The notes: generated by a model from the letters alone, not told the origin. A stretch of DNA of 64,000 bases from Mixophyes australis (GCA_036250195.1 JAVHZZ010000004.1:322302628-322366627), one strand, 5' to 3'. Shown: positions 38,088-50,429, numbered from the stretch's first letter. Translations and numbers: made by a program.

Positions 38088-39868
38088 GTATGTGAAGATT
38101 AATAATTTATTCTGGCAGAAACATCCATAGACATAGAATTCAAATTAGATATTAGTGCTATTAGTATGGTGAATTTAAAGGTTTGTCAATTGTAAATAGT
38201 TTCAAAGTGGTAACATATTGTTTAAAAATAATTGTGCACTTCTAAAATAAATATCAAAATAATTATTATTAATAAAAGGATATTAGTTCAGAATACACTT
38301 GTGTCATCTTAAATTTCTGTGGATAAACATCCTTACCTCTCTGGTGCATAGAAAATCCAAAGTGATGAAACCTGAAAGAGAGCTATCTAATACTGGTAAG
38401 GTGCAACTTCAAAGGTTTGTATTGGATTAATTTGCATAGTAAATGAGTGTGCAGGGTTTGTATTGGATTCATTTGTTTGGTAAATGAGTGTGTCGGTATG
38501 GATAGTTGGAGGCAGGTCATAGTGCTTTAGCACCCTCGCAAAGATATCAAATGTCAACCACCACCTCTATTTTGTGCCTAACTTTTCTATCATCTACCCA
38601 TTTAAGGTCCAGACAATGATTGAAGCAGCATCCTCATGACAATCCCCTTGAGCAAATGCTCCCTTCTCAACATTTTGGCCTCATGTTTCACAGATTTACT
38701 TAACTACCTACATTCATACTGCCTGCATTGTTAGCTGGTCAAACAGGTAATATTGCAGACGGTATAAAAGAGGGTCCTATGGCACTATAACTTTATTTCC
38801 ATTGATTGGAACAAAATATAATTTTCCTGTTGAGGTTGGCAAAGTCACTCTGGTACTTCAGTGCAAAAGTTCCTCCCAGTACGATACAAGAAAACCTGGA
38901 TCATCCCTTTTTCAATAAATAGCTACTAGCAGCATATAGCACCATAGTGTGTTTGGTCTTATTCTGGATGCAGCTGCCACAACAATCTGTTAGGTGCCTA
39001 TGTAGTTACTTTCCAAGTTGCAAATATTTTGTTGTAGCTAAACTTTGACACCTAAACTAATTTTCCAGCATTCCATTTTGATCACAACTGCTGCTAAGAC
39101 CAGCCTGTCCCAGATACAGCAATCTGAACAGCTGGCCGTGACTGGCGTCACCTAAGTCACTTAGCAATAAATACAACTTTTCTGTCAGCACAAAGGATTT
39201 ATTATGGTGTCTTTACGTTCACCAGAACACTTATTAATGTTTCACACTTAAATCATGTACACATGTAGCATGAGCCTCAATGGGCTTCGCAAGTTCACAA
39301 AGAATCACGAAGAACACACTAGATTAAATTTATTTAATCTGAAAAATGGTTCCAAGGCTAAGGTACAAAAATTAATAACAAGACATACAATAAATTGCAC
39401 AAATAAGTTTCAGAAAATAAAATAGGAAATAAAATCAGAGTCACTACTTACTAATTAAAACACCTGGTGTGTGAGGGAACACAATTGAGAAAAATGAGAC
39501 ATTTCAGTCTTGACAGACCACCTCATGAAAATGCACACGTTATTGTCTAAGTCAGAAGATTTTAAACCTTTTCCACATAGCTCTCACCCCCCCACCTTTG
39601 GAGTTTAGCTGTCAATAAGGACACATTGATTTCCCAAATGTCACAGGGCTTTCGAAGTGAGCTAGGGATGTCCTGAGATCGGGAATTTTACATAGAAAAC
39701 AATAACTGTGATTATTTTTTTATGCAGTTTAGTTCTGTAGCAATTAGTCAGCTACAATAGTTTGCTGATCAATTGGGTGTCTGTTTGTCAGAGCATTTAG
39801 ATAGAGTACTTGCTACTGTGTATGTGTATAGTGTAGACCATACTATACACATACATATAGTACTATAT
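38083..39868. other. Intergenic DNA with a 43-bp tandem duplication
   Basis: TTTGTATTGGATTAATTTG near 38416 repeats as TTTGTATTGGATTCATTTG near 38457. Otherwise nothing is recognised. Confidence 0.45.
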
Positions 39869-39906
39869 CTATCCACCTATCTATCTATCTATCTAAATAT
39901 ATATAT

Positions 39907-39950
<44 letters not shown>

Positions 39951-39952
39951 TT
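39869..39952. repeat. (TCTA)n and (TA)n microsatellite at the hAT left flank
   Basis: CTATCTATCTATC passes into a long TATA tract that abuts the left end of the hAT element. Confidence 0.9.
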
Positions 39953-40123
39953 ATTAGAAATGGGCGAGCTCGGTTCCCAGAGATCCGATCCCACCCGAAC
40001 TTTGCCTATCCGAGAACTCGGATAGGCTCGGCACTCTCCCGCCCGTTCGGAATCGAAATCGAGGCAAAACGTCATTGTGACATTGTTGAATCTCGGGGCT
40101 TGGTTCTTGCAATATTTGAACTG

Positions 40124-40130
40124 CATAAAT
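40124..40130 (+). promoter_or_regulatory. TATA-like box of the hAT transposase gene
   Basis: ATAAATA lies 440 bp upstream of the first transposase ATG, inside the GC-rich 5' region. Its use is inferred only from position. Confidence 0.3.
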
Positions 40131-40322
40131 ACCCGCCTCCACAGCAATCCATCGGCATTTGACAGAGGGAGAGAGCAGGGTTAGGTCACAGGCTGTATTA
40201 GAGCAGGGACAGAGCAATATTTGTATACCTTATTCTTTAAATTATTATTTCAATTCTGCTACCAATTCTATTAGCAATTGTTAGAGCAGGAAGAGAGGAG
40301 GATAGAGGATGCATTTTTTTTT

Positions 40323-40552
40323 CAATATTTTGCACTACAAGTGCTTTGGGGTGTCACATATTCCCCAGTGTGAAACAATAATTTTTCTGGCTGCCAAAAG
40401 TCATATTTAGCAGCAGTATCTATACAATATTTTGCACTACAAGTGCTTTGGGGTGTCCCATATTCCCCAGTGTGAAACAATAATTTTTCTGGCTGCCAAA
40501 AGTCATATTTAGCAGCAGTATCTATACAATATTTTGCACTATAAGTGCTTTG
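40323..40552 (+). repeat. 102-bp tandem repeat, 2.25 copies, 5' of the transposase
   Basis: Units start CAATATTTTGCACTACAAGT at 40323, 40425 and 40527; the third is cut after about 26 bp. The two full units are nearly identical, so the duplication is recent or kept homogeneous. Confidence 0.95.
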
Positions 40553-40563
40553 GGCTCATTAAA

Positions 40564-43500
40564 ATGGATTCAATGCAGTCCACATATGAGCAGAATCAGC
40601 AAGCAGGTGCTGGCACCATTCCTGATGGTAGTGTTCCCAGTGCATCATCTGGTAAAGCCTATGTAAAAGTACATAGTCTTTTTAAATCAGGGAAAACAAC
40701 ACAAACCAAAAAATTTTTTGCCGTGTTGAAGCTAAAAAGAAGTGTAACTGAGGAAAAGTTAACTGCCGATAAAAAAAAAATTGCCAACATGCAGTGGCAA
40801 AGAAAGAATGAGGCCTTCGCCTTTCTCTATTAGTGGCAGATCAAAAAATGTTACTGAGCCTTATTCTTGTACGGTCACTCGTGACCAAGCAAGACCAAGT
40901 AATTTGGAGTCTAAAAGTGGTGCACAACTACTATTATGCGTCAAAGCCGAGCTGCAAGAAAACAGTAAGGCATTAGAGGACAATGTATCCCCTGAATCAG
41001 AAATTACACCAATCCCTGTGAAGAGTCCATCCACCAGTGGTATGTCTAATCGTGAGCATTTTGTTTGTGTACCCATAAAGAAGGGTCCTTTCAGCAGTTC
41101 TGCTGATGTGTGCCTGAACAGCTCGAGTGTAGCGGGTGATACACAAATTGAGGATGCCACTTTGGAATTAGAAGAGGATGAGGGGGAGATTTGTGTAAGC
41201 GACGAGGACGCTAATGAGGATGTTGATGAGGATGTTGTTTGTGTAAGTCCTGCACCAGTGACAGCAGTTCTGGCACGTGACAAGAAAAAGGCTAATGTCA
41301 TGCCTGGCCATAAAACAAAACAATCCACTTGTTATGTGTGGAATTATTTCTATTCAAATTCAGACAACAGTTGTATAGCCATTTGTAGTGTATGTCAAGC
41401 CACACTCAGTCGATGGAGGGACCTTAACCATCTTGGAACCTCATCTATGTTACGCCATTTGACGAGAGTTCATGGCAAAGTGTTAGGAAAAGCTGAAAGT
41501 TCTTCCAAAAAAATTACAAGCACTCAATCATCAGCTAGGACCCTTTGGTCACCGACATCCCGACGGCTACAAAATACACCCACAACACCATCATCAATAT
41601 CCTCAGTAGCGCTTGGAGTTAGCCCTGCATCCCACTGAGTAAGGCTGGATGACTCCTGCACTATAATTGATTCCTCTGAAGAAAGCGTTAGTCCCACTGC
41701 TGCTGCTGCTGGGGGTGAATTGTCATCCCAGAGGAAGGCCAAGAAAAAGAGCAGTCCTACATGACAACAATTAACTGTGAAACAATCATTTGCTAGGGGA
41801 AGCAAATATGACAGCAGTTACCCAGTTGCCAAGTGAATCACAGACATAATGGCTACCATGTTAGTGTTAGATCTGCGTCAGATATCAACAATAAATGCAT
41901 CTGGTTTTTCACAGTTAATTGAGGTTTTGTGTCCGTGTTACAGAATTCCATCGCGACACCATTTTTCCCGTAAAACTATTCCACAACTATACCAAAAAGT
42001 GTGTAAAAATGTAGAGATTGCGCTGAAAAATGCCATTCTGCCCGATGTCCACTTAACCACAGATATGTGGACAAGTGGAAGTGACCAAACCAAAGACTAT
42101 ATGACTGTGACAGCCCACTGGGTTGGTCATTCACCTTCACCAGCAGGAACAGCAGCAGCATGTACACCACTAGGTAACATTTGTCACAGGCAGGCCACTC
42201 TTTGTATCACCGGCTTCACTAACAGGCATACAGCTGACAATTTGTTACGAAAACTGAGAGATGTGATTGATACATGGCTTATACCATCTGGACTCTCCCC
42301 AGGATATGTCATTTCTGATAATGCCAACAACATCTGGGTGAATTCCATCACATTCCCTGTTTTGTTCACACCATCAAATTGGTGGTGCAGAGCTTCCTAA
42401 GAAATAATCGTGAGGTGCAGGAGATGCTTTTGGTGGCCAGTAAAATTTCATTGGTGGCCATTTCAGGCATTCTGCCACAGCATGTAGGAGATTACAGCAG
42501 CTCCAAGAGCAGTTTAACTTGCCCTGCCACCAACTTAAGCAAGAGGTGTTAATTAGGTGGAATTCCACCCTGTACATGCTTCAGAGGATGGAGGAACAGC
42601 GCAAAGCCATCCAAGCGTATTGCACAAGTCATGATATTGGGAAAGGAGGGGGGATGTATTTCACTCTTGCACAGTGAGGAATCCTTTCAGTGCTGTGCAA
42701 GGTGCTGAAACCATTTGAAGTTGTGACGTGTGAAGTGAGTGCAGACTCTGCTAGCTAGAGCCAAGTCATTCCTTTAATTAGATTATTGGAAAAGCAGCTT
42801 GAGAAACTGAAGGAGGAGATGAAAGAAAGCAATTCCGTAAAGTATGTTGGCCTTGTCGATCAGTTATTAAAATCTTGAACTCGGATCAGTACGTTTTGGC
42901 CACTGTGCTTAATCCAAGGTTTATGACCTACATTGAGTCTTTGCTTCAAAATGAGCGAGATGTGAACTTTTGCAAGGAGCTATTGCTCAGCAAGTTGTCC
43001 GCTGAACTGGGCCTTGGCTTGACGACGTGTCCTCCTTCAGTTTCTCAAGCAGCTGCTGCTTGTAAAAAATTACATTTTCCAAAGCGAAGCAGGGAAGACG
43101 CAGGGGGCAGACCAGAACAGTTTAACATCTGGGCTGGTTTGAAAGATTTTTCAAAAAAATGTGTGACCTTGCCCATAACTCCATCCAATCCGAGTATTAA
43201 CATGCAAAGGATGATGGAGGATTATTTTTCAAGAGGTAATTGATATGGAAATGTCAGACAGTCCTTTTCCTTACTGGGAAGAAAATCTGGCCATTTGGAA
43301 ACCCATGTACAAACTTGCTTTGCAATACCTAAGCTGCCCACCCTCCAGTGTGTACTCTGAACGAGTATTCAGCACAGCTGGGAACCTAGTCAGTGATCGC
43401 CGTAGGAGGTTACTTTCAAAAAATGTTGAGAAAATGATGTTCATAAAAATGAACTACATCTTTCACGAGGAAGGCCTTCACCATCAAAGACATCCAAGCA

Positions 43501-43631
43501 GTGACAGTTCTCTAATGGTGGATTCAAGCGGCGATGAATTGATAGTCTGTGATGATGATGTACACACTGATGAGGGTGAGGATGAAGCTGAAGATGATGA
43601 CGATAACATCTTTTTAAAACTTTCTATATAA
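40564..43631 (+). pseudogene. hAT transposase pseudogene (BED finger, RNase H-like core, hAT dimerisation domain)
   Basis: The first ATG (40564, MDSMQSTYEQ) opens a disordered N-terminus. An acidic stretch (ELEEDEGEICVSDEDANEDV, near 41165) precedes a BED zinc finger: WNYFYSNSD, then CSVCQATLSRW and HLTRVHGK. The catalytic core shows HLTTDMWTS (first Asp) and VISDNANN (second Asp). Downstream are RRLQQLQEQFNLP, VLIRWNSTLYML and the hAT dimerisation block PPSSVYSERVFSTAGN followed by LVSDRRRRLLS. The frame is broken. In-frame TGA occurs at 41636, 41762 and 41834, and further stops lie between 42600 and 42865. Frame changes fall near 40771-40830 (an A10 run is a candidate), 42340, 42450, 42865 and 43235. 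The likely ancestral length exceeds 900 residues. The product moved the element by cut-and-paste and is certainly dead here. Confidence 0.9.
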
Positions 43632-43660
43632 GTGTAGGGTGCAATCTACCCCCAAATAAA

Positions 43661-44010
43661 AAAGGCACTTGGGGCATTTCTATATCACGTACAGTCTTGA
43701 AAGGCTGCTGTTTTGGTAATTTCTCAATAAGGGTAGGGTGACATACACAGACTGACCCCAAACTGGCTTTGTCCATTTCAATTCATATTGTACAGTCTAT
43801 AACGGCTGAATTTTATACTATTTTCTACAAGTGGGGGAGGGCCTATAGAGACAGAAACCAAACTGCCTTTGTCCATTTCAAGTTCTATTGTACAGTCTAT
43901 ACCGGCTGAATTTTTTAATATTTTCTACAAGTGGAGTGGGGCCTATACAAACAGAAACCAAACTGCTTTTGGCCATTTCTTCATATATTTAACTATAAGT
44001 GTAGGGTGTA
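43661..44010 (+). repeat. 100-bp degenerate tandem array 3' of the transposase
   Basis: The block TTTGTCCATTTCAATTC recurs at 43769, 43869 and (as TTTGGCCATTTC) 43969, exactly 100 bp apart. Each copy carries GTACAGTCTATA, CGGCTGAATTTT and CAAACTG. A more diverged unit lies at 43661-43768. Confidence 0.85.
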
Positions 44011-44340
44011 CGATGGCTGCATTGCCAATAGGCATAGATGGAGAGGAAGACAATCTTTTTTGTGTGTAGAATTAATGACGGCATACCAGGAATTAAACTG
44101 TTTTTTCATAATTTATTAGCTTTACAATCACCTTACTTATCCAAGAAACAGGTGGAGCACTAAATTACGTTATTTTAGGCCAAAAAAAATTGATTTTCAA
44201 ACAAAATTGCAAAACAAAACCAAACAAAACCAAAACCAAAACACGCAAGGGTGGTTTTGCCAAAACAAAAACCCAAAGATAATCCAGATCCAAAACCAAA
44301 ACCAAAAGCAAAACATGGGGGTCAGTGACCATCTGTAATA

Positions 44341-44411
44341 GATATATATATATATGTATTTACTTATATATAGATAGATAGATAGATATTTATATACGTA
44401 TATATATATTT

Positions 44412-44470
<59 letters not shown>

Positions 44471-44478
44471 TATATTAA
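44341..44478. repeat. (TA)n and (TAGA)n microsatellite at the hAT right flank
   Basis: GATATATATAT, TAGATAGATAGATAG and a long TA tract, ending in ACACACATATACAT. Confidence 0.92.
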
Positions 44479-45176
44479 ACAGGGAGCTGTTGATAAGTAG
44501 TACACCCCAAGAACAATAAGATTTATTTAATTTCAAATCTAAAGTTTGTCTAGTGAAAGGAACAGTCTTGCTAGAGTCAGTTTTAGTGACATCTCTATGA
44601 AGTAGGCACAAAACAAAATTAGTGAGGGGCAGTCTCAGTGACCTCCTTAGTAAGTGTTTTGTCAGGGACAATGAGTAACATCTTTATTAAGCGGGCAAAA
44701 ACAAAGTGCTTTGCTTGAGTGCAAGCAGCAGGGTGTTCTTTTCTTTGACTCTGAGCACCACAAGCCCCCCTACCCCCCCCAAAAAAAATAACATTTGTTT
44801 GTTAAGAAATAGGAAATAATTATTAAACTGCCATGTATTTTTTGCTGCTACTCAGTCACTAATTTTAGCCCGCCAGGTTGCTGCAGTCTTTGACCAAAAT
44901 AGGTGAAAATTTGGAAAGTTGTGAAGAGAGCATTAGAAAATAGACTGTAAATGACTGTCAATGCTATACATAGTAATATAGGAGCAAAAACAGCTCAAAA
45001 TCACAGCATTTTGCCAATTTTTTTAAATTTTTAGTTATATCCAGATCCAAAATTAAAACAGAACCAAAACCTTTCAGGATTTTTGGGCAACAGCAGTAAC
45101 AAAACCAAAACACGGAGACGTTTTAGAACGAAAACCACATTCAAAACCAAAACAAGGGGATCAGCGCACATCGCTA
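44479..45176 (+). mobile_element. 3' end of a second, related hAT element
   Basis: In complement the terminus reads TAGCGATGTGCGCTGATCC, similar to the first element's left end (TAGAAATGGGCG). The adjacent ACAAAACCAAAACACGG and AACCAAAACAAGGGG repeat the CAAAA-rich subterminal composition of the 44205-44310 region. The 5' part is missing. The left limit is uncertain; the resemblance is clear only from about 44690. Confidence 0.65.
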
Positions 45177-45720
45177 CTACCAATGTAGCCAATAATGTGT
45201 AACATATATTTTAACTTATTTCATTAGGACATAATATGTGTGTTGTTGGGTAGCATTGTTTGTTATGACACCATTTCTCTTGGATAAACCTTTTCAACAC
45301 AGAGTTAAAGTATAATGGATATCCCTGCAAACAACAACACTAGCAGGTTTTATGTACTAAATAGTAAAATTAATATCATGATAATCATTTTGTAGAAAAA
45401 AATTTTTTTTTCCTGAATTAAACAAAAAAGTTACGTTTGAGAGCTTATTATTCAAAAATCTAATTTTGACATTGATTTGCGTTTCCTAAGTAACCATATA
45501 TAAAATAATAGGGACTATTCTGTGCACTAAAACTTATTTTAAGAAAAGTTAAAGATAATTTAAAATTAAACTTTAATCCTTTCCAATAGCTGATTTCCAG
45601 TAAGTAAACCTATAATTATTTTTAAAGGAAGTACCTGAATGAAGAAGGCACTATTAAAGTGGCATCATGAGATTGGATCAAAGCCAAATATGTGGCGCCC
45701 TCTTCGGCTTGGTACACCAC
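45177..45720. other. Intergenic DNA, nothing recognised
   Basis: AT-rich with no features that I can support. Confidence 0.4.
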
Positions 45721-45935
45721 ACTGCTGCAGCGCATTTAGAATGACTGCAATAAATAATGCAATTTTGATGGGAGTGTCCCTTTTAAGCTACTGAATGACA
45801 TTTTATAGACAGGTAAATGCACAGCTGCTACAATACCACTGTTGGACAGCAGATGCAATAACCTCCCCACTGCTGCAGAGCACTCAGACCAACTGCAATG
45901 AATAATGCAACATGGATGGCATATCCCCTTTAAAT
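45721..45935 (+). repeat. Diverged direct duplication, 148-bp offset
   Basis: ACTGCTGCAGCGCATTTAGA at 45721 recurs as ACTGCTGCAGAGCACTCAGA at 45869. Both are followed by AACTGCAAT/GACTGCAAT, AATAATGCAA and CCCTTTTAA/CCCCTTTAA. Confidence 0.75.
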
Positions 45936-47487
45936 TGTATTTTTACTGAGTACTGTGATTTGTAGACTATTTTAAGGTAGGCTTACTATCCATTGTATTA
46001 TAACCATCTGTATTTTCCATGTACTTGCTTCTATATATGTGATAAATATGTTATAAATATATGTAAATTGCAACATGGCAGTAGTTATTTATAACAAGTG
46101 AAGAGGAAATCAATTATAGTTCTGTTTTAAACTCATTTTAATACCTCATCTAAACATAAGCTTTTAGACCACAACATATTAAATGGAAGCATGAAATGAG
46201 GTCTGTTTGAAACATATTGTGGTAATGAAAGTTCATAAACTAAAATGAAACAGCTTGGTTTTACTGGATGCAGATCCATCACAATTGAAAAGATCCGCTT
46301 CAGTTAGCTGTCATAGACTTTAAAAGCAAAAACTCCCCCGAACCCTCCCATTTGCCCTTTATAATTAGGATAACATGTCCCATCTGTTTGGACCTGGAAA
46401 TCTAAATTCTTAACATCTTGTTTAATTTTCTGCAGGCACTTACACACATTACTGAACTGGAAACAACCATGACAGAATCAGCAGTTTATTTAGACGGAGC
46501 TCTGCTACATTTCCCAAGGACAGTCACTTCTACTGTATAGTTAAAGGTATTAGATTAGATGTGACCTTTTCATGCATTTCAGTAACTATAGGAGCTGATG
46601 CTTTCTCTTAAGATATATAGTATAACAAGTAAATATTGTGTTTCCACCATCATTACATTTATTAACCACTATATTACTACATTACTCTATTCTGCATTAA
46701 CATGATGCAGGATAGATCAACATCTGTTCTGAAAATTAAAGTTTATAACAATGAATAAGATCAAATCCCATAATTGATCTCATTGGCAAATTCCATGTGC
46801 AAGACTGCAGTGCTTTTCTAGTCCACTGGGGACCCAATAAAGTCTGCAACCCTCACTAAGGGTCATTTATAAAATTGCTGGTTCCACAGAGAAAATATAG
46901 TCTGTGCAAATGTACTTGATTTTGAGCAAAAACGTGGCTTTACGGATTAAAAATAATGGCCTATGAGTGTGCGCAAAGTTTTGCATCTTCTGATGAGAGG
47001 AGTTGGGCACATTAGGGTATTACTTGTTACGTATGGATGTATATTCACCAAGTTATCCCGTCAGATACAAAAACAAGATTTTGGTTTGCAGGACAAAATT
47101 ATTTTATTTAAATTTAAGGTGGAAAACTACATTTAGGGGTGGTCCTTGTACCTGGAGAGTGTATATAATTGTGATTCCCTCTAGAAAACTTAATTTCTCT
47201 ACTTCCTTAGTGGTCCCATACATTTGATGGTACTCCTTTTGCATCCTATCAGATTCACTATATATAACAATTTGCATTTTTGGGTCTACTTCAACCAATG
47301 GAGTAAAAATAACACATGTATTACATAGAGTCTGATTTCCTGTTCTTCTCATTATAATGTAAGACAAAATGAGGCTCAGTCAAGCAGTATTTTAGAAGAA
47401 TAACAAAACTGTAAATTGATGAGGGGGATTGTCCTATAGTAGTAGCAGGTTGGAATTTGAAGTGATGTTCTTATTCAATCTACTATG
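45936..47487. other. Intergenic DNA with one exon-like open block (46436-46540)
   Basis: A TTTAATTTTCTGCAG acceptor-like sequence precedes a 35-codon open stretch ending in TAG. I do not recognise the peptide, and no partner exon is seen. Nothing else is recognised. Confidence 0.35.
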
Positions 47488-47620
47488 TGCATCATCATTG
47501 TTTATTTATAAGGCACCACAGATTCCATAGCGTTGAACAATCATCTTACATATATGACAAACATGAGTATAATAAATATAATGACAGATACAGATAATAA
47601 CAGTGACATAAATACAACTA
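47488..47620 (-). mobile_element. L2-like LINE 3' tail fragment
   Basis: TTGTTTATTTATAAGGCACC followed by ACAGATTCCATAGCGTTGAAC is the complement of the L2-type terminus, as at 14590-14645. Confidence 0.65.
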
Positions 47621-48672
47621 AGAAAAATAATTAAATTTGAGTACATCCTTTGAACCAGCTGTTTTTTTTTTTGTTAAACAAAGACTTACTACAGCCTGTT
47701 TTTTAGGGGAGTGAACAGGGCGGATGAACATAGACAATGTACAGTAAGGGCGTTCCCCTGCAGGGAATGTTCAAGTAAGCTTTCAGCTAACAGAAACTTG
47801 CATTACAGCTGCCAGACTTGGTAGCACTAGACAGTTGTAAAAGATAGATGTAAAAAAAAAAGTGTGAGGTCCCCCTGATTTTACTCTAACCTGCACTAGG
47901 CAAACCAGTAGGGGTCTGCCAAAATAAAAAAAAGTGCGCCCCCAGGGGTACCAGGCTATCAGTGAGAACATCCCCTTGGATATAAATAGACCTTGCGTGT
48001 TTCATATTTAATTTTGTGTTGGGTTGTTTCTGCATACGGGAACGAAGTTCTCAATGTTTTTTACCTTCACCTGTGGAATATTTGTTTTGGGTTACTTTCT
48101 ATGGACACAAGCCTATTGGATTAAAAGTTAAGAAAATTCGATTTGTCCTCCCGATTTTCCTCGACCATTAAACATTTATTAGTAAAACGTAAAAAAAAAA
48201 ATATACAAAAAATAAATGTATGTTTATAAAATTCAAAAAATAAGGCCAGGCAGCTATCAAGAAAGAGTCTGCCACAACCCCCAAATTGAAAAGACACAAA
48301 TTACAAATTAGTGACAGCTCCCGTTCACCACCACTGGTGGCCAATTATACTGACGACATTGTAAACCTGTCTAGTAACCCGACCTGGCTGGGACTTTAGT
48401 TCCACAAATGAAAATGGTGATTTTAACTTTTTTCATACACTACACTCTCTTTATTACCATACACTCACTACCCCAGGGGTACTAGGGCTTTGTGCTGAAC
48501 AGCCTGGGGTTGATTTGTCATTATGGCAGGGGGACCCCTGCCATATGTCCCCCTGCTATAGTGCCACCCACCCCAACTGGTTTACCTAGTGCTGGTTTTC
48601 ATGAAATTGGGGCGACCCCATGCCCCCCCCCCCCCTCTGATCTCATGGAAACCAGTAGTACAGGAAGTTCTG
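47621..48672. other. Unclassified repeat-like DNA with local palindromes
   Basis: GGCAGGGGGACCCCTGCC (48523-48540) and its continuation TATGTCCCCCTGC form a local inverted repeat. A C-run (48623-48636) follows. The composition differs from the surrounding AT-rich DNA, and the stretch may belong with the minisatellite that follows. I cannot assign a family. Confidence 0.4.
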
Positions 48673-48858
48673 TTCTGGTCCAGGTGTGCAGAGGGAGTCC
48701 AGAACTGGCCAAGATTTCCAGAGGGAGTATAGATCCAGTCCAGGTTTCCAGAGGGTGTCCAGAGGGGGTCCAGATGTGGTCCAGGTGTGCAGAGGGAGTC
48801 AACATGTTGTACAGGTATCCAGAGGGAGTCTAGATTTGTTCCAGTTGTTCCAGGGTCC
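48673..48858 (+). repeat. Minisatellite, about 30-bp unit
   Basis: Units contain TCCAGGTNTCCAGAGGGAGT with variations (GTCCAGGTGTGCAGAGGGAG at 48679, CCAGAGGGAGTATAGATCC at 48718, CCAGGTTTCCAGAGGGTGTC at 48740, and so on). Five to six imperfect copies are present. Because the unit is near a multiple of three, it keeps frames open on both strands; these are not genes. Confidence 0.85.
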
Positions 48859-50429
48859 TTCAATTGATACTTCTTCTATCATGTGTTCAAATGAGGAAAG
48901 TCATTTGAGACCCATCCACTCCCACTTCATTGTGCCCACCAGTTTGATAGAACTGGTCACTGTATACAGCAAGTGTGCGTAACCAGTTACATACTGCAAT
49001 GCACCATAAGCGGTACTGAGCACCAATACAGCAGCATGCCTGAGCTAAATTTCTGGTCTTGGACTGCTTAACAATGCTAGGACTTCTTGTTCACTTATCT
49101 CATCTTCAACACACATTTGTGTTATTTAATATTGTTGGGATTACTACTCCCATTGTCTTCTTCATATGAAGTTATTATCACTGCTGGAGGCTTCTCCTCC
49201 CATCATCTTCTTCATTAGAGAGATACTTTAACTTCATTACTCTTATTATAGAGGGACTCAATGTAACTCATCCAGAAGTATAATACCTGAATGAGGGGGT
49301 TAATCAGGTAAACGCCGTAGGCCACAGATATAAATAGATCAACAACTGCTAAAGTAAACTGGCTGCAAATGGATATCACAGCTTCTCAAGTTTTACTTTA
49401 AGAAAAGCAACAGAGAACAAGCTGTATACTAATATTCTACAAAGTAACACAATTAAATTTATTTCACTTAGAAAAATCTGCATAATATGAGCAGAATAGG
49501 AGTCATACCACGTCAAAATGCCAAAGGGAGATAGATTGAAAACTAGTTTATATACTGATTTTTTTCTTCTGTATCCTTGTCTTTAAGCGAATATGTGAAC
49601 CAGTGTAAAAATGAACAATAAAGCTTTCTTTTCTTTTACATTTTGTTTTTAATTAGGTAGTTTTACACAGTAAAACAAATAGTATAATTTTTTTTAAATG
49701 TATAAATTTAAAATAATGCTTTTGCCATTAAAGATTACAATTGATATTACCACTATCCCTACAAATTCACATACTGTATAGACTATCCCTTAGCGCCTTG
49801 GAACTAAATTCTCAATGCTATTCAGTAAGTGGACTAGTGATCGCCTCTATTTTTTTCAATTTGCAGCTTAATTCACAATGTGAACAATGTGAATGTGACA
49901 ATGTGGGAGGTGCGGAAACAAACATCTATTTTACGTATTTAAGATAATGTGACCACGTGTAATACCATCAAGCTACTTTGATAAAATATATATTTTGTGT
50001 GTTGTAAATCATGACCGTTAATGAAGGAATTAACTTTTATTACCTTCTCATTAGTATGCTTAAAATATATCATACAACATAACACATTGCCGGTTGTTTA
50101 ATCAATGCACGATATGTAGCTGGCCGAGTTTATAAATAGCACAGTGCATTTATCGTGCTACAATCTACTTTCAGACACTAAACATTCAAGCCACGCTACT
50201 AGCTAGAGCTGAATCTGATAAGTGAATGCAGTACATCATTTTAATTGCGGCCCAACAAATCTATTGACATCGATGTTTGTCTCTAAATAGAAATGTTGCA
50301 TTAATGTAGGTTAGGATCCACTGAGCTCACATCAATGTTAGCCTTTTGCCTATAGTACATTATATAACTGGTACATTTACTGTCAAGCAAAAATGCTGCT
50401 TGTCATATAACTTGATGTAACACAAGGTT
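48859..50429. other. Intergenic DNA, nothing recognised
   Basis: AT-rich. No repeat ends or exons are seen. Confidence 0.4.

Larger units (their letters stand above)
39953..44340 (+). mobile_element. Nearly full-length, inactivated hAT transposon (about 4.4 kb)
   Basis: The left end ATTAGAAATGGGCGAGCTCG and, in complement, the right end ATTACAGATGGTCACTGAC form weak inverted repeats (ATTA.A.ATGG.C). Both sides are TA-rich microsatellite, so the 8-bp target duplication expected for hAT cannot be recognised with confidence. From left to right it contains a GC-rich 5' region with a TATA-like ATAAATA at 40124, 102-bp tandem repeats, a broken transposase, 100-bp tandem repeats and a CAAAA-rich 3' subterminal region (44205-44310). 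The transposase evidence places it in hAT, of the ZBED/BED-finger type. Confidence 0.85.

Noticed and set aside
39773..40162. 129-codon frame across the microsatellite and hAT 5' region
   Set aside because: It is made of TA-repeat Ile/Tyr codons and non-coding hAT sequence; the transposase starts later, at 40564.
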